Shown: positions 24,680-32,939 of the stretch, piece by piece
Numbering within the stretch: position 1 is the first letter of the stretch
Layout: each line of letters starts with the position of its first letter
NCBI GenBank assembly: GCA_034717695.1
Contig: JAYELS010000072.1
Span: forward strand, 1-64,000
Reading direction: 5' to 3'
From: NAT127 sp034717695
GTDB lineage: Bacteria; Pseudomonadota; Gammaproteobacteria; Pseudomonadales; Porticoccaceae
Length of the DNA stretch: 64,000 nucleotides
Made by a program: the position numbers and the translations under genes
The notes under the pieces: generated by a model
What the model saw: the letters and a program-made list of their open reading frames with translations, nothing else
Told to the model about the DNA's origin: nothing
Database searches by the model: none

Positions 24680-25411
24680 ATGACCGACACCCAAACCCCA
24701 GGCGCTCTGGTCACCGGTGGCGCCAGCGGCATAGGCCGCGCCACCGCCATCGCCCTCCGGGACGCCGGCTACACCGTCACCGCCACGGGCCTCACCGAGG
24801 GCGAGCTGGCCAGTGCCCAGAGCGATGCCGCCATGGGGGGCATCGACGTGGTCCGACTCGACGTGGGGGATGGCGACGGGGTGACAGACCTCGTGGCGGC
24901 CCTGCCCCGTCTCGATGTGCTGGTGAACTGCGCCGGTGTCGGCCGCAGCGGCGACGACTTTACCGAGGAGGGCTTCATGAAGACCCTCGACATCAACCTC
25001 CACGGCACCATGCGCTGCTGCTACGCCGCCCGGGACCTGCTGGTGGCAAGCGGCGGCCGCATCGTCAATATCGCCTCGGTGATGAGCTTCTTCGGCACCG
25101 GCACGGGGCCCGCCTACGCCGCCAGCAAGGGCGGCGTCGCCCAGCTCACCAAGTCCCTGGCCATCGCATGGGGTCGGGAAGGGGTCAGAGTTAACGCCGT
25201 GGCGCCGGGCTGGATCGATACCCCCATGACCAGCGGTCTCCACGGCGATGACGCCTACATCGCGCGGGTGTTGCACCGCACACCCCTGGGGCGGTGGGGC
25301 AAACCGGAGGAGATCGCCGCGGCCATCGTCTTTCTGGTATCCCCCGCCGCCAGCTTCGTCAACGGCGCGATACTGCCAGTGGATGGCGGCTATATGGTCA
25401 CGGGTGTGTGA
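24680..25411 (+). CDS. Short-chain dehydrogenase/reductase
   Basis: 243 residues with a complete classical SDR signature: TGGASGIG at 12-19, NCAG at 83-86, S133 in NIASVMS, Y146/K150 in YAASK and a C-terminal VDGGY. The Arg after the glycine loop and the lack of an acidic residue at the end of strand 2 leave NAD versus NADP open. It probably oxidises a secondary alcohol or reduces a ketone in the ring system, working with the SDR encoded just upstream. Confidence 0.87.
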   Translation: MTDTQTPGALVTGGASGIGRATAIALRDAGYTVTATGLTEGELASAQSDAAMGGIDVVRLDVGDGDGVTDLVAALPRLDVLVNCAGVGRSGDDFTEEGFMKTLDINLHGTMRCCYAARDLLVASGGRIVNIASVMSFFGTGTGPAYAASKGGVAQLTKSLAIAWGREGVRVNAVAPGWIDTPMTSGLHGDDAYIARVLHRTPLGRWGKPEEIAAAIVFLVSPAASFVNGAILPVDGGYMVTGV

Positions 25412-25415
25412 GGGA

Positions 25416-25862
25416 TTACCCGATCCCCGGCAGAGCCCCTGGAATATCCACATAACCCCGCCGCCGCAGGAAGCGCCATTGCCCGGCCTCCCGCACCAGA
25501 ATGTCCCGGTGGCGGCCGATCATGGTCACCACCGGGCGATCCTTGTCGGTGCGATCGATCACCGTCCACATCACCTCGGAGGTTGCCCGGTCGTCGTCCT
25601 CGAAGGCGATGCGGGGGCTGCTGATGATGTGGAAACTCTTGCCCACCTGATCGCCGAGGGCCCGGGTCATCAATTCGCGGATGGCCTCGCGGCCCTGGGC
25701 CACGCCCATGGGGCCGAGCTGCACCTTGCCATCCGCGGCGAACAGGGCGGCGTAGTCGTCGAACAAACCGGCATCGAGGTAATGGCCGTAGTCGATGAAC
25801 AGCTGTTGAATGGCGAGGATGTCCTCGACCCGTTGCAGACGTTTTTCCAGCGCGGTGTCCAT
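25416..25862 (-). CDS. SnoaL-like (NTF2-fold) protein
   Basis: 148 residues from the ATG at 25862, with AAGGAA upstream; a start eight codons earlier overlaps the ligase gene and is rejected. The pattern RVEDILAIQQLFIDYGHYLD followed by ALFAADGKVQLG and a C-terminal RHRDILVREAGQWRFLRRRG (given here in parts: YGHYLD, RHRDIL, GQWRFLRRRG) is that of SnoaL_4 domains, which include isomerases, hydratases and dehydratases acting on cyclic substrates. It ends the operon MFS, KshA-like oxygenase, ligase, SnoaL. The reaction is unknown. A second SnoaL gene is at 62074-62580. Confidence 0.75.
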   Translation of the reverse strand: MDTALEKRLQRVEDILAIQQLFIDYGHYLDAGLFDDYAALFAADGKVQLGPMGVAQGREAIRELMTRALGDQVGKSFHIISSPRIAFEDDDRATSEVMWTVIDRTDKDRPVVTMIGRHRDILVREAGQWRFLRRRGYVDIPGALPGIG

Positions 25863-25872
25863 TGGGGTTCCT

Positions 25873-27429
25873 TCAGCTGGCCGCAAAGCGGGCCTTGAGT
25901 TCGGTCTTCACCACCTTTTGCAGGCCCTCGTTGCGGGGGAGGCAGTCGATGATTTCGAGGCGCTCGGGGATTTTCTGGCGCATCAGGTGTTTTGCCGCGA
26001 GGTGACTCACCATATCGTCAAAGGAGAGTGTTTTGGCGCCATCCTCCAGCTCCACAACCGCGCACACCAGCTCGCCCCGCTCGGTATCCGGCAGGCCAAT
26101 CACCGCCACATCGCGCACCGCGGGATGATCGATCAACAGCTCCTCGATCTCCCGGGCCGAGATGTTCTCACCCTTGCGAATGATGATGTCCTTGATGCGC
26201 CCGGTGACACAGAGATTGCCATCGGCGCGGAGCATGCCGACATCGCCGGTGCGCAGAAACCCCTCGCTGTCGAAGGCCTCCGCGGTTTGCTGCGGGTCGA
26301 GATAGCCCTTGCAGACATTGGGGCCCCGCAGCAGGATTTCGCCGCTCTGGCCGGGCGGCAAAATGGCACCCTCCGCGTCGACAATGCGCACCTCCAGCCC
26401 CGGCATGGGCCTGCCATCGCTGTGGGTCAACTGGTCATCGCTGCCGTGGCGGCTGTTGTTGGCGGAGATGGGCGCCTCGGTCATGCCGTAGGCGTGCACA
26501 ATGGTGGCCCCCAGCCGCGCCTTGACCTGTGCAAAGAGTGCCGCGGGCTTCGCGGCGCCGCCGCCCGCCAGCACCCCCATGGTGGGGATCAGGGGCGTTT
26601 CGCCTGTCCTTTCCTGCTCCGCCAGCAGCATCTGGTAATGGGCGGTACTGCCGCCGCCCAGGGTCACCCCGTAACGGCGAAACGCCGCCACCACGTTGGC
26701 GGGGATATATTTGTCGAGCAGCACCACCGCCATACCGGCCATCAGTGCCATCCCGCAGTACAGGGTGCCGCCGATATGGCCAATGGGGTAACCAATGCTG
26801 CCGACATCGGCCTCCGTCACATCCAGGGCAACGGCCATATGGCGACTGGCGGCCATCAGGGTCTGGTCGGTATGGCGGGCGCCCTTGGGCTTTGACGTGG
26901 TGCCCGAGGTGAAGTAATACCAGCGCACCGTGTCGCCCTTATCGGCGGCAAACGCTGGCAATGCCACTGGGCTCACCGGCTCTTGTTGCAGACAAAGCAC
27001 CCTGGGTGAATCGGGCAGTGCCGCCACCACCCCTTGCGCCATGGCCAGGTGCGCCTCGTCAGGGGGAACGATCAGACATGCCGCCCGCGCCTGGCGCAGG
27101 ATTTCCGTCAGCTCCCGCTCCCGATAGAGGTGGATGATCGGTGCCTGAATCGCACCCAGCCGAGCCAGGGCAAAGCTCAGCACCAGCGCCTGGATGGAGG
27201 TGGGCAATTGCCAGGCCACCACGCTGCCTGGGCGCACCCCCTGGCCGTGGAGCCAGCCGGCAAGGTCAAGGGCCCGGCGGTGAAATTCGCCAAAGCTGAC
27301 CCGGGTGTCGGTTGCCGCCTCAATCAGAAACGCACTGTCCGGTGTCAGGGCAGCCCGCTGTTCCAGCAACATCCACAGGCCGGGGGCGGACAACAGGTTG
27401 CCTCCGGTATCGGCATTCACGGCAGTCAT
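25873..27429 (-). CDS. AMP-binding acyl-CoA synthetase
   Basis: 518 residues from the ATG at 27429, which overlaps the stop of the oxygenase gene by one base (TGATG). The adenylate-forming motifs FTSGTTSKPKG (173-183), YGMTEAP, LRTGDVG and GRIKDIIIRKGENIS, and the C-terminal catalytic lysine K505, are all present. It should activate a carboxylic acid to the CoA ester. Tight coupling to a KshA-like oxygenase suggests the acid derives from the same substrate, for example a side-chain or ring-opened acid; this is inference. Confidence 0.86.
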   Translation of the reverse strand: MTAVNADTGGNLLSAPGLWMLLEQRAALTPDSAFLIEAATDTRVSFGEFHRRALDLAGWLHGQGVRPGSVVAWQLPTSIQALVLSFALARLGAIQAPIIHLYRERELTEILRQARAACLIVPPDEAHLAMAQGVVAALPDSPRVLCLQQEPVSPVALPAFAADKGDTVRWYYFTSGTTSKPKGARHTDQTLMAASRHMAVALDVTEADVGSIGYPIGHIGGTLYCGMALMAGMAVVLLDKYIPANVVAAFRRYGVTLGGGSTAHYQMLLAEQERTGETPLIPTMGVLAGGGAAKPAALFAQVKARLGATIVHAYGMTEAPISANNSRHGSDDQLTHSDGRPMPGLEVRIVDAEGAILPPGQSGEILLRGPNVCKGYLDPQQTAEAFDSEGFLRTGDVGMLRADGNLCVTGRIKDIIIRKGENISAREIEELLIDHPAVRDVAVIGLPDTERGELVCAVVELEDGAKTLSFDDMVSHLAAKHLMRQKIPERLEIIDCLPRNEGLQKVVKTELKARFAAS

Positions 27430-28472
27430 CAACTTTCATCCACCACGGTCATGGGGCCAACGGGCAGGCCCGCCGCTTCGTAGAACTGGTCGCTCCACTT
27501 GCGCAGGGCGGTGTAGATCTCCACATCGGACTTGGCAAACAGCGGGCGCTGGATGAATTTCTGGTGGCGCCAGATGCGGGCGTCCTCCTCGAAGAGGCGC
27601 TCGGTCTCGGCCGCCACGTCCCGCACGTATTGGGGCATCACCTCCGGTGAGCGGTGATCCCGGGGGAAGAAATAGGTCACCCGCAGGTCGGTGCGCTCGT
27701 CGTCGATGGGGGTGGCGGACAGCACCAGGCGGCGGTTGAAGCCGTAGTTGAGATTCTTGTCCTTGGCGCTGCCGTGGTGGTGGAACACGGTGAACGACAG
27801 GCCAATGCCAGATGCCCGGGCATAGTGGGTCAGGGCCACCTGGCCAGTCTTGGCGGAGCGAAAGCCGAAGGACGATCGCCAGATGGGGCCGCTGCCATCG
27901 AAGCCGAGAATGATCGGGTCCACCGGCGCGCCGTGGGTGTACTTGAAATGGGCGCTGTCGGCGCCGTTCTCGTTGATCATCTGGGGGTGAATTTTCTCGT
28001 TGGGCTTGTAGACGATGGCGCCGTTGCGGTAGGCGGGGTAGAAGTCCGCCGGGTCGGCGGGCACCGTATCGTGGTCGAAGAGATCCGCGAGCCAGCCCTC
28101 CCGGGGCGGGCCGCCGGCGGGGTCGTGCCACATGAAGATGCAGTCGTGTTTTTCGATCAGATGCCACTTGCGCAGCTTTTTGTTGACGGTGTAATCCTCG
28201 TAGGGAATTTTGGCGTTGGCCCCGGCGCCGTCGAACTGCCAGCCGTGGTAGGGGCAGGCGATGCAGTCGTCCACCACCTTGCCGCCGTGGCCCAGGTGGG
28301 CGCCCATGTGGGGGCAATGGGCGTCGAGGATCGACAGCTCGCCCCCCAGGGTGCGAAAGGCCACCAGGTCCTGGCCGAAGTATTTCAGCGGCTTGACGCC
28401 ACCGGGGGGAATTTCCTCGCTCCACCCCACCTGGAACCAGCCGGTGGGTTTCATGGAAAGGTGCTTGATCAT
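27429..28472 (-). CDS. KshA-like Rieske oxygenase (3-ketosteroid 9-alpha-hydroxylase family)
   Basis: 347 residues from the ATG at 28472 with GGAGA upstream. Rieske ligands are C53, H55 (CPHMGAHLG) and C73, H76 (CPYHGW). The mononuclear iron motif NENGADSAHFKYTHG gives H175 and H180. The N-terminal pattern WFQVGWSEEI followed by VKPLKYFGQDLVAFR closely matches KshA, the oxygenase part of 3-ketosteroid 9-alpha-hydroxylase, and its relatives acting on bile acids and sterols. It differs strongly from the two larger Rieske proteins in this window. The reductase partner (KshB type) is not nearby. Of all genes here this one most directly suggests a steroid-like substrate. Confidence 0.85.
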   Translation of the reverse strand: MIKHLSMKPTGWFQVGWSEEIPPGGVKPLKYFGQDLVAFRTLGGELSILDAHCPHMGAHLGHGGKVVDDCIACPYHGWQFDGAGANAKIPYEDYTVNKKLRKWHLIEKHDCIFMWHDPAGGPPREGWLADLFDHDTVPADPADFYPAYRNGAIVYKPNEKIHPQMINENGADSAHFKYTHGAPVDPIILGFDGSGPIWRSSFGFRSAKTGQVALTHYARASGIGLSFTVFHHHGSAKDKNLNYGFNRRLVLSATPIDDERTDLRVTYFFPRDHRSPEVMPQYVRDVAAETERLFEEDARIWRHQKFIQRPLFAKSDVEIYTALRKWSDQFYEAAGLPVGPMTVVDES

Positions 28473-28498
28473 GGTCGGGTCTCCATCACAGGGAAAAG

Positions 28499-29776
28499 TC
28501 AGCGGGCCGGGATCGGCACCGCAATGGGCTTGCCGTCGCGTTTGCCGGCGGCGAGCCAGAAACAGAGCACACTGACGAGGGTGCCGAGGGTGATCACCAG
28601 CAGGGACTGGCGAATGGCGCCGTCGCTGCCGAGGCTCACCGCAAAGGCGTCGTTCATCATGCCGATCAGCAAGGGGCCAAAGCCGAGACCCACGAGGTTC
28701 AATACGAACAGGTGCACCGCCACCACCATGGCGCGCATGGTGGACGGCACCAGGAACTGCATCACCGCGTAGATGGGCCCGCTGTAGCAGAAAAACGTGA
28801 ATTGCTGGACGAGGAACAGGGCCAGGGCGATGCGCGGGTCCGCCACCGTCAGCATCACCACGGTGACCGGGATGCCGACCAGCAGGGCGATGGCGGGGGT
28901 GAGGAAATACCAGTGCAGGCCGCGACGGCCGAGGCGATCCGCCACCCAACCGGCGGCAAAGGAACCGCCAACACCGCCGACCAAAGCCCCGAGGGCGAGC
29001 CAGCTGGCCAGTTCGTTCAAGGGCAATTGATGGACCCGGGCGAAAAAGGGCGCGATCCAGAACGACAGGCCATAGCCGGCGATGGCGTAGAAGGCGCCCC
29101 CCAGCTGGATGAGCAACAGCGCCCGGTGGCGAAAGATCAGCCCCAAGGTCTCCCGCAGGCTGAACGGGGCCGACGGGGCCACGGTATCCAGCCTGCCCCG
29201 GGCGGGCTCGCGAACGGTGAAGTGCACCACCAACGCCAGCAGCAACCCAGGGGCGCCCACCACCAGAAAGGCGGTGCGCCAGTCAAAGAAATGGGCGATC
29301 CAGCCGCCGGCGAGAAAGCCGAACATCACCCCGAAGGGAATCCCCATGGAATAGATCGCGAGGGCCGTGGCGCGCTTCTCCGGCGGGAAATAATCCGCCA
29401 GCAGGGAGTGGGCGGGGGGCGTGCAGGCCGCCTCCCCGAGGCCCACGCCAACCCGCGCCAGGGCCAGCTGGAAAAAACTCCGGGCGAACCCGCAGGCCAC
29501 CGTCATCAGGCTCCAGGCGGTTACCCCGAGGGCGATGATGGTGCGGCGATTGCCCCGGTCCGCCCAGCGGGCGATGGGAATCCCCGCCAGGGTATAGAGC
29601 AGCGCAAAGGCGAAGCCACCCAACAAACCCATCAGCGTATCGGACACACCGAACTCCGCCTTGATGGGCTCCACCAGCACCGAGAGGATATAGCGGTCGA
29701 TATAGCTGCAGGTGTAGGTCAGGGTCATGACGGCCAGCACGTAGCGGGCGTAGCCTGGGGATTCGTGGTGCTGCAT
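28499..29776 (-). CDS. MFS transporter, spinster-like group
   Basis: 425 residues with 12 predicted helices. The start of helix 1 reads YTCSYIDRYILSVLVEPIK and the loop between helices 2 and 3 is GIPIARWADRGNRRTII, the signature of the spinster-like MFS carriers found in many catabolic clusters. It opens the operon with the KshA-like oxygenase, 26 bp downstream. Import of the substrate or an intermediate is likely. Its upstream region has only a half-operator, AACTAAA on the minus strand at 29797-29803, so this operon may not belong to the ten-site regulon. Confidence 0.83.
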   Translation of the reverse strand: MQHHESPGYARYVLAVMTLTYTCSYIDRYILSVLVEPIKAEFGVSDTLMGLLGGFAFALLYTLAGIPIARWADRGNRRTIIALGVTAWSLMTVACGFARSFFQLALARVGVGLGEAACTPPAHSLLADYFPPEKRATALAIYSMGIPFGVMFGFLAGGWIAHFFDWRTAFLVVGAPGLLLALVVHFTVREPARGRLDTVAPSAPFSLRETLGLIFRHRALLLIQLGGAFYAIAGYGLSFWIAPFFARVHQLPLNELASWLALGALVGGVGGSFAAGWVADRLGRRGLHWYFLTPAIALLVGIPVTVVMLTVADPRIALALFLVQQFTFFCYSGPIYAVMQFLVPSTMRAMVVAVHLFVLNLVGLGFGPLLIGMMNDAFAVSLGSDGAIRQSLLVITLGTLVSVLCFWLAAGKRDGKPIAVPIPAR

Positions 29777-30012
29777 GGAATTTTCTCGCTCTAATTTTTA
29801 GTTATGGACAGTCGGGTTCATTCAATCGCCAGCGAGTCAAACGCCAATGCTTCCACGGGGCCATGGTAGCGGGCCCGGCGCAGGATGGCGCTATCAAATC
29901 CGGCCACAGAGCTATCCCTGGCGGTCCCCGGGCCATTGCCCGGGGCGCACCTGAAGCACAACGAGGGCCGGTGCGCTACAGTGGCGGCAGTGATAACAAC
30001 CCTGGAAAACCC

Positions 30013-30861
30013 ATGTCCTCACCCACCGATATCCGCGCCACGGGGGATAGCGCCTACTGGGCGCAATTCACCGACACCTGGACCACCCTGCTCACCTACC
30101 GCTACCTGGGGCGGGTCAACCCGGTGCTGGACCGGGGTGTGACGTGCGTCACCATGCCCCTGCGCCACGACATGCGGGACAGCCGGGGGGCGGTGATGGC
30201 GGCCCCCCTGGCCATAGCGGCGGCGGAGTCCGGGGGCATGCACGACGACCTGCATATCCCCAATCCCGTGACCGCGAGCATCGACATCCTCGACGACGCC
30301 CGGGGGGTAAACCGTGTCCGGGTACTGCCCGAAACCATCAAGCTCGGCCGCGCCATGGGTTTTTCCCGCTCCCTGATCGTCGATGACGCCAACCCCGAGC
30401 GGGTCATTGCCCTGTCGAGCGGCACCGCCGTGAGCCTCGGCACGCCGCCCCCCGGCTACAGGCCGGTGGACAACCCGCCCGTTGCGGTGGAGGATCGGCC
30501 GGACATGCCGCGCCTGCACCAGGTGTTCAGGATCGCGCCCCTGGGCGACGGCCAGTGGCAGCTGCCGGCCCTCGACAGCGGCACCGCATCCCCCGACGCC
30601 GCCCTCCACCTCGGGCCCCAGCATATCGCCCTCGAAACCGCCGCCAGCGACCTGGCCCACCGGGCGGCTGCGGGCAGGCCCATTGCCATCCGCCACTGGC
30701 AGGTGATGTTTGTCGCCCGGGGCAAGACCGGGCCATTCCGGACACGGGGCGAGGTGATCGCCAGCCCCGGGGGACAGCTGGCGGTGCGCCTGACCCTCGC
30801 CGACGAGGGCAACGGCGGACGCACCGTATCGGCGGCAAGCGCGGTCTACCAACCCCTATAG
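30013..30861 (+). CDS. Double-hotdog (PaaI/thioesterase-like) protein
   Basis: 282 residues from the ATG at 30013; the frame extends further up but without resemblance to the family. Two hotdog-like halves are discernible, about 30-145 and 185-282. Each has the alternation of a helix (GAVMAAPLAIAAAESGG in the first) and long strands (ATSGTAVS-like LSSGTAVSLG; later IRHWQVMFVARG and SAASAVYQPL). It probably binds or hydrolyses an acyl-CoA. It is followed by a hairpin and then an AraC-type regulator on the same strand. No clear promoter was found in 29777-30012. Confidence 0.65.
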   Translation: MSSPTDIRATGDSAYWAQFTDTWTTLLTYRYLGRVNPVLDRGVTCVTMPLRHDMRDSRGAVMAAPLAIAAAESGGMHDDLHIPNPVTASIDILDDARGVNRVRVLPETIKLGRAMGFSRSLIVDDANPERVIALSSGTAVSLGTPPPGYRPVDNPPVAVEDRPDMPRLHQVFRIAPLGDGQWQLPALDSGTASPDAALHLGPQHIALETAASDLAHRAAAGRPIAIRHWQVMFVARGKTGPFRTRGEVIASPGGQLAVRLTLADEGNGGRTVSAASAVYQPL

Positions 30862-30863
30862 CT

Positions 30864-30890
30864 CCGGGGGCGTCAATTGACAGCCCCCGG
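30864..30890 (+). terminator. GC-rich hairpin between the hotdog gene and the AraC gene
   Basis: An 8-bp stem CCGGGGGC/GCCCCCGG encloses an 11-base loop that itself contains the palindrome GTCAATTGAC (30872-30881). It starts three bases after the hotdog stop codon. There is no T-run, so it may be an attenuator, an mRNA-stabilising structure or a protein site rather than a full terminator. Confidence 0.5.
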
Positions 30891-30949
30891 CAACGAACAT
30901 AGAGTCGGTTATCTGCCCCGACGCCACCGCCCCTTCCCGGTGCCAACCC

Positions 30950-31948
30950 ATGTACAGCGCTCTGCAATTCCAACTTGCCAGACTCGCCGAGCGGGGTTTC
31001 GCGACCGAGGACATCCTGCACGGCACAGGCCTGCTCCCACGCCAGCTGGAGGATCCCTGGCCGCACCTCGGGCAGGAGCACTACAGCGCCCTGGTCCGCA
31101 ATATCCAGCACCTGAGCGGCGACGCGGCCATCGGCCTCCAGCTCAACCGCGAACTGCGCCTCAGTCACCTGGGACTGCCGGGGTTCGCGGCCCTCACCAG
31201 CCCCACCTTCGGCGCTGCCCGCAAGCTCGTGATGCGCTATCGGGTACTCAAGGACCCGGCGATTTATCCCCGCCACCAACTGACCCGGGACAGCTGGACC
31301 ATGACCCTTGGGCCCACCTATCCCCTGGCCGCGGATATCCAGCGCTTTGCCATCGAAGGGCATTTGGCCCGCACACTGCGCTACTGCGAGGAATTGACGG
31401 GCAACACCCGGGCCATACTCGGTATCGATTTCAGCTATGCCGCGCCAGCCCACATCGCCATCTACCGGGAGCTGTTCCCATGCCCGCTGCGCTTTGCGCA
31501 GACGGCCTGCCGGGTGATCTTCGACCGCGCCGTGCTCGGCGCCAAGCTGCCCAACGCCAACGGCGAGATGCACGCCCTCTGCGAGCGGGAATGTGACCTG
31601 CGCCTGGGCCAGCTGGAGGCGGCGGAATCGGTGTCCGGCAAGGTCTACCAGGCGATTTACCGCAATCATTCCCTCAAGGGGGAGTCCCTGCTCGATCTGG
31701 CGGGCGTGGCGAGCCGGCTTTATATCAGCCCCCGCACCCTGCGCCGCAAGCTGCTGGCAGAGCACACCAGCTTCCAGCGAATCGTCAGCGAAGTGCGCCG
31801 CGATCTGGCGCTGTATTACCTGACGGAAACGTCGCTGCCCACCAAGCAGGTGGCCTTCAGCCTGGGGTACAGTACCGCCAACAATTTCCACCGCGCCTTC
31901 AAGGAATGGACCGGCCAACGGATCTCAGCCGTGCGGCTGTGGGATTGA
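30950..31948 (+). CDS. AraC-family transcriptional regulator (Arabinose_bd N-terminal domain)
   Basis: 332 residues. The first ~200 residues fit the Arabinose_bd-type sensor domain (GDAAIGLQLNRELRLSHLG, LGLPGFAALTSPTFGAA). The last ~95 residues are the double helix-turn-helix of AraC proteins, with VASRLYISPRTLRRKL and KQVAFSLGYSTANNFHRAFKEWTG, quoted in parts. It is the only recognisable regulator in the window. AraC proteins usually activate from direct repeats, whereas the ten operators here are inverted repeats, so it is not the obvious owner of those sites. No such operator precedes the gene or its neighbour. Confidence 0.87.
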   Translation: MYSALQFQLARLAERGFATEDILHGTGLLPRQLEDPWPHLGQEHYSALVRNIQHLSGDAAIGLQLNRELRLSHLGLPGFAALTSPTFGAARKLVMRYRVLKDPAIYPRHQLTRDSWTMTLGPTYPLAADIQRFAIEGHLARTLRYCEELTGNTRAILGIDFSYAAPAHIAIYRELFPCPLRFAQTACRVIFDRAVLGAKLPNANGEMHALCERECDLRLGQLEAAESVSGKVYQAIYRNHSLKGESLLDLAGVASRLYISPRTLRRKLLAEHTSFQRIVSEVRRDLALYYLTETSLPTKQVAFSLGYSTANNFHRAFKEWTGQRISAVRLWD

Positions 31949-31976
31949 GGAAGCCCTCCGCCGCAGAATCCCCCGG

Positions 31977-32777
31977 CTAGTCCTGGACCTGCTTTGCCCT
32001 GCCAATGGATTCCCGCATGCCCCGCGCGGAGATATCCCGGTGCTCCTGGGTGGAGGTGCTGAGGATATGGGTGTCGAAATGGGCCATCACGGCGTTGCGG
32101 AAGCCCTGGATGTCCATATGGCGATTGAGGGAGCGCTTCATCATGCGGATGCCGATGGGCGGCGCCTCGGCGATGCGGTTGGCGAGCTTCAGGGTGAAGT
32201 CCTCCAGCTCGGCGCGGGGCACCACATGGTTGACCATGCCCCACTCCTTTGCATCCTGCGCGCTGAGTTTTTCGCCGGTAAAGAGAAATTCCTTGGCCTT
32301 GCGGGTGCCCATTACCCAGGGATGGACCAGCACCTCAACCGAGGCGGCTCCGAGGCTGTGGACCACCGGATCGCTGAAAAAGGCGTCGTCCGCCGCCACC
32401 ATCAGGTCGCACATGTTGGCCACCATGAACCCCCCGGCGATGCAGGCCCCCTGCACCTGGGCGATGGTGGGCTTGGGAAAATCGTGGATCCGCAGGGCGT
32501 TGCCCAGGTAGTGCTCGGTTTCCCACAGCCAGTGTTGCTCCGGCGTGTAATCCCCGCGGGTTTCCATGCCGCCAATGAGGTCGTGGCCGGCGGAAAAATG
32601 CTTGCCGACACCGCCGATGATCAGCACCCGCACATTGTCGTCGTGCCTTGCCCGCTCGAGGGCGTCGTCCAGCTCCGCCAGCAGATTCTCCGATTCGGAA
32701 TTGGCCTGATTGGGCCTGTTGTGGAGAATGCGGCAGACATTGCCGATGAGTTCGTAGGTAATTTCGCTATAGGTCAT
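31977..32777 (-). CDS. Enoyl-CoA hydratase/isomerase (crotonase) family protein
   Basis: 266 residues of the crotonase fold. The oxyanion-hole segments are GKHFSAGHDLIGG and GACIAGGFMVANMCDLMVA. The usual catalytic glutamates of hydratases are not obvious in HSLGAASVEVLVHPW, so the reaction (hydratase, isomerase, hydrolase or C-C lyase) is open. The gene stands alone on the minus strand, under its own strong promoter and operator site 4 inside a 47-bp palindrome. It converges on the AraC gene with 28 bp between stops. Confidence 0.83.
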   Translation of the reverse strand: MTYSEITYELIGNVCRILHNRPNQANSESENLLAELDDALERARHDDNVRVLIIGGVGKHFSAGHDLIGGMETRGDYTPEQHWLWETEHYLGNALRIHDFPKPTIAQVQGACIAGGFMVANMCDLMVAADDAFFSDPVVHSLGAASVEVLVHPWVMGTRKAKEFLFTGEKLSAQDAKEWGMVNHVVPRAELEDFTLKLANRIAEAPPIGIRMMKRSLNRHMDIQGFRNAVMAHFDTHILSTSTQEHRDISARGMRESIGRAKQVQD

Positions 32778-32816
32778 GGCAAACGCCTTGAAAGCCCCGG
32801 AGTTGATTGAACGTCG

Positions 32817-32845
32817 ACTATAGGCAGGGGGATAATAACTGTCAA
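32817..32845 (-). promoter_or_regulatory. Sigma-70 promoter of the crotonase gene
   Basis: On the minus strand TTGACA (32840-32845), 17 bases, TATAGT (32817-32822): a perfect -35 and a five-of-six -10. The -35 lies inside the operator at 32837-32855, so a bound protein would exclude polymerase. The -10 ends 39 bases before the ATG. Confidence 0.85.
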
Positions 32846-32869
32846 TATGTCAGTTATTATCCCCCTGCC
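32823..32869. repeat. 47-bp near-perfect palindrome around operator site 4
   Basis: Perfect 19-bp arms (32823-32841 and 32851-32869; inner part GATAATAACTG / CAGTTATTATC, outer part GGCAGGGG / CCCCTGCC) flank nine bases, TCAATATGT. This extends the 19-bp operator symmetrically by 14 bases on each side. None of the other nine sites has such extended symmetry. Confidence 0.9.
32837..32855. promoter_or_regulatory. Island operator, site 4 (crotonase)
   Basis: AACTGTC-AATAT-GTCAGTT, centred on the large palindrome and covering the -35 of the crotonase promoter. It is 59 bases upstream of the ATG at 32777. The plus-strand neighbour (MFS at 33158) is 300 bases away, beyond a palindromic repeat, and probably has its own promoter. 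Confidence 0.85.
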
Positions 32870-32939
32870 CGCCGATACAACCGGACAGGTCTGTCTCGAC
32901 CGCGCCATGTAAGTCAGCGAATTAACGAATCCAGGATGA

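Noticed and set aside
29791..29803. Possible eleventh operator upstream of the spinster-like MFS gene
   Set aside because: Only the AACTAAA half is present; the second half does not match, so it is mentioned only as a half-site.
32913..32919. GTCAGCG in the 32.8-33.1 kb gap as an operator for the DHA2 transporter
   Set aside because: The opposite half is absent at the required distance, and it is 239 bases from the start codon.
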